64,000 bases of DNA from contig NC_077245.1 of the NCBI RefSeq assembly GCF_947179165.1, positions 1,813,001-1,877,000 on the forward strand, given 5' to 3'. A model generated the notes under the pieces. The model made no database searches and had not been told where the DNA came from. It worked only from the letters and a program-made list of their open reading frames with translations. How positions within the stretch are numbered: the first letter of the stretch is position 1; each line of letters opens with the position of its first letter. Positions 61,121-64,000 of this stretch are shown piece by piece. Origin of the DNA: Solanum dulcamara (taxonomy: Eukaryota > Streptophyta > Magnoliopsida > Solanales > Solanaceae). Position numbers and translations under genes: made by a program.

Positions 61121-61973
61121 TCACCTCATTGCATTGCATCGCATTTTGTTGAACTTGACTTGATATGATTCACTTGATGAGACTACTGATGAATATTCAT
61201 GGACTGTATTATTATTATTGTGTAGAGTGTAGAGTTGAGCTGATTTTATGCAGGTTGTAGTTAAGGAGGTTCGGTTGGTATGACAGGAGTACTTGTATCT
61301 ATTGAGCTTTGCTTAGTTTTAGTTATCCACTTGCTGAGTACCATGTTGTTTGGTACTCACCCCTTGTTTCTACACTTGTGTAGGTTGTGAGTCCGGACCT
61401 GTTTGATCTCCTAAGATTTTCTACCACATCCGAGGCTATCATCTCGAGTGTTGAGGTAGCTGTTACATCCATCTTGCGGGCACCTCTTACTCTTTTAATA
61501 TGTGGTAGCTGTTACATCCATCTAGCGGACACCTCTTACTCTTTTAATATGTTTTAGTCCTATTCCAGAGACAAAAACGTTGTGACTGTATTTTCTTTCG
61601 TACTTCGGTAATGTATTAGTGGCTTGTAGACATGACAACCAATCTTGGGAAAGTTTGAGTTTGTTTTACGTGTTTTCGGTTAAGTTAAATTTTGATTCAT
61701 TTCTTTTCTTCCACATCTACTTTCCGTTGGGTATTAGGCTGACTTGTCTCGATGGGTTGAGATGAGTGCCATCACAATCGTGTTTGGGTCGTGACACTTA
61801 TGGATTCAGTGAGCTGTATATGCGGGGGTTTATTTTCTTGGCTATTACTACACTTTCTTTGTATGCATCACTTTCCATGGCTCTCAAGATTTATGAGACG
61901 TATTTTTTGCTGCTGCGACAAAACAGCGCAGATACTTCCAGCAACAACTGCTAATGATTCCTCAATTCCTTAA
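60668..61973 (+). pseudogene. small membrane-protein frame split by a solo LTR
   Basis: An ATG at 60668 starts a frame that runs into the TSD at 60683-60687. After the LTR and one TSD copy are set aside, the same frame continues at 61802 to a stop at 61971-61973, giving 63 codons. The right part has a hydrophobic, Cys/Trp-rich segment (GGLFSWLLLHFLCMHHF) and a CCCDK motif. An AT repeat upstream (60606-60626) could serve as a TATA. The frame match across the insertion could be chance, and no family was recognised. Confidence 0.3.
60688..61796. mobile_element. solo LTR with 5-bp TSD CTTAT
   Basis: The element starts TGTAATGACC and ends GGTCGTGACA. An exact CTTAT duplication flanks it at 60683-60687 and 61797-61801. 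It is 1109 bp with no PBS or coding domain. It contains an internal duplicated GTAGCTGTTACATCCATCT segment (61458 and 61505) and an AT microsatellite (about 61086-61118). The termini are typical of a nightshade Ty3/gypsy family; lineage is inferred. Confidence 0.9.
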
Positions 61974-62118
61974 TCTTTTTTGTAATATAATTTGGAAAAT
62001 GTATTAATGGTTTAATTTTTTTTTCAAGTCTATCTATATTCCTCAATTGTCTAATATTCTTATTACCAATATTAAATGTATGATCTCTATTATCGATAGA
62101 ATATTTACCTTATATATG

Positions 62119-63125
62119 CAGTGGCGGAACCAGGATTTTCATCGAGGGGGTTCAAAAAAATAAGTAAACACGCTAATAGTATCCACAAATAAGCAGATCG
62201 GATCGGGTCATATATGAACGGGTCGGATCAAATATAAGCAACTAGATAAAATTCAACTTTAGCTCAACACTAACAATAAAATAGAGAAAGTACGCGTTTG
62301 ACATAATATTAAAATCAATATGAGAAAATGTATTTTTAAAATTTTAATTATGGGTTCTGTCGCCGTCATTGTTGTATAAATACATTATTCAATTTTTGAA
62401 ACTAAATAAGGAACACAAAAGATTATACTATCCAAAAAAATATATTAAAATAAGAGAAATAATTAAATGAAAGTTTAATAATGAGGATTTTCTTAATTCT
62501 TGATTTGTACGTTAAAGGCATATTTTTTCTTAAGTTGTGGTCACTAATCTGTAGTAGAAGGATAAGAGAATACTTCCAAAATCCAATCCTATTTATTTAA
62601 TCTTACTTATAATCATATTATTCCTTAATCAAATAAAAATTAAATGTTTGACTTAAAATGAGTATGAGAGAATTTTTTTTAAAATTTTAAATATGAAAAC
62701 TCAAAAAAAGTTATAACTTTTACTTAATTTTATAAAAATAGAATTTTTTTTATTGTAAAGTGTAATTCATTTTATGTTGTGCTCTAAAATATTAATGTAA
62801 AATAATTAAACACATATAATATAGTTTAATATTACAATATTGGGGTTGGACGTTTCATTTATTAAGCAAATAAAAATTAAAATTGGCTGAAACTAAAATA
62901 TGAAAAAGAAATGTGGCTACCCGGGCTCGAACCCGCAGACTTAGCTCCAGAATTTGCAATTTCGTGAACCCATTTACCGCTGGACCAAGTCTTTGGCTTG
63001 TGATCAGGGGGTTCATTATTAAATATATACTCATAAATCAAAAAATTGATTCTATATATACGGTGTAATTTTTCGACGAAGGGGGTTCGGATGAAACCCC
63101 TAGGCTGCATGTAGGTCCGCCCCTG
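62119..63125. mobile_element. non-autonomous hAT element with 8-bp TSD
   Basis: The termini CAGTGGCGGAACCAGG and the inverted CAGGGGCGGACC define the inverted ends. An exact 8-bp duplication TATATATG lies at 62111-62118 and 63126-63133. Subterminal GGGGGTTC motifs occur at both ends. The 1007-bp body has no transposase and contains a tRNA-like module on the minus strand. Confidence 0.92.
62911..62995 (-). repeat. tRNA-like A/B-box module inside the hAT element
   Basis: On the minus strand, TGGTCCAGCGGTAAATGGG (A-box-like) is followed 40 bases later by GGGTTCGAGCCC (B-box). The ends do not pair as an acceptor stem, so it is not a functional tRNA gene. It is probably a SINE head or captured tRNA piece. 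Confidence 0.6.
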
Positions 63126-63711
63126 TATATATGTCTGGGCAGGTATTTGACAAGTGCACGGTGAAATTAAACACAAGCATACGTGATGTATCATGTTACT
63201 ACATGACTGATTTTACAATTCTTGCCCTTTTACCATTACGGAACAACTAGAATTAAATATGAAAAATTTGGATTTCTTATCTTCTCAAGGTATAACGGAA
63301 GATAGACTTGAGCAATTTCATATGTTATGGAGAATTTTTTTGGACTTTTCCCACAAAAGTTTTTTTTTGGGGGGAGGGTGTGGATCCTGGTTATTAATAA
63401 CATGAGAATGATTGCCATGCTCGACAAATAAGAAGGATAGGGACATGGGAATGATAATTGAGAATGAAATATGCAAGTTGAAATGGTCCTTGTAACTAGT
63501 ACAGTTTAATTGTCCATTGCTCTATATATGGATTTGTTTGTTGTAGTATTTCATTCAGAGCTGGCTTTACTAGTGGCCTAGCCTTAAATGTTCTTGTTTA
63601 CCCCATAAAGTTTTGGCTATGTTGGCTAAACATTTGATGCACTTTTGCTGGCTTTTGGTCCCTATATGTTCTCTATTTCTAACTATTATTTCTAACTATT
63701 AGTCTATCGTA

Positions 63712-63894
63712 AGTGGCGGAGTCAAGATTTTCAATAAGGAATTTAAAATATGAACAAGTAAATTCACAAAAAACCAAATGTGGTTCAACATCACATATAT
63801 ACATAGAAAATAATTTTAACATTGTATAAACAGTATAATTTTTCGCCAAAGAGGATTTAAATGAACCCTATCAACCCTGCCTGTCTCCGCCCCT
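63712..63894. mobile_element. short hAT-family MITE copy
   Basis: It begins AAGTGGCGGAGTCAAGATTT and ends CTGTCTCCGCCCCTACT. It shares GTATAATTTTTCGCCAAAG-type sequence with the 62119-63125 element, so it is a short sibling. The target duplication is not clear. Confidence 0.7.
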
Positions 63895-64000
63895 ACTACA
63901 ACTATATATGTCCTAATTTTGCGAATTGTAATTTGGGCTCCACCTTTTCCTTACTTCAAAATGTCTAGTCGGAGTCCTCAGGGTAGTTGTTGCTATTCAT

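Noticed and set aside
62911..62995. Functional tRNA gene on the minus strand
   Set aside because: A/B boxes are present but no acceptor stem pairs and the unit lies inside a transposon.

Overview
The window is plant nuclear DNA, almost certainly from a Solanaceae species and probably Solanum. The evidence is intron-containing plant genes with GT/AG junctions, AT-rich intergenic DNA, and tRNA-headed SINEs, Stowaway, hAT and Mutator-type MITEs, Ty1/copia elements and LTRs that look like known nightshade families. The species assignment is inference. No bacterial, CRISPR or operon-like features are present.

Six protein genes can be modelled with confidence. From left to right they are: the V-ATPase proteolipid subunit c (1713-3446, +, 3 exons, 165 aa); a MUSTACHES-type leucine-rich-repeat receptor kinase (9020-12442, -, intronless, about 1140 aa); the chloroplast division protein ARC6 (18261-24412, +, 6 exons, 813 aa); a NACK-type kinesin-7 (25277-30734, -, 13 exons, 928 aa); an EF-hand/TPR/zinc-binding protein of the At1g05150 type (34423-36831, +, intronless, 802 aa); and the 40S assembly factor LTV1 (41355-45398, -, 4 exons, about 517 aa). 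I joined exons by hand from splice sites, frame and family resemblance, and every junction keeps frame. The genes have unrelated housekeeping or developmental roles and form no pathway together.

Three weaker coding candidates are described: a small possibly secreted protein (39427-39729, +), a small two-helix membrane protein (53692-53931, -) with a decayed relative at 51733-51942 and a promoter-like duplicate at 60311-60396, and a short membrane-protein reading frame at 60668-61973 that appears to be split by a solo LTR.

From about 45.5 kb to the end the window is repeat-dominated. It holds a 2.1-kb solo LTR with a 5-bp target duplication, a long fold-back MITE, two minisatellites, and a degenerate Ty1/copia element (54506-60149) whose 5' LTR carries a 0.58-kb insert resembling mitochondrial DNA with part of rps3. 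A second solo LTR (1.1 kb, TSD CTTAT) and a 1.0-kb hAT element (TSD TATATATG) with a tRNA-like module inside follow. Introns of ARC6, KIN-7, LTV1 and VHA-c also carry well-defined insertions. The most notable items are the putative mitochondrial insert inside an LTR, the undescribed small membrane-protein family, the seven-copy 100-bp repeat upstream of KIN-7, and a near-perfect hairpin in an ARC6 intron.
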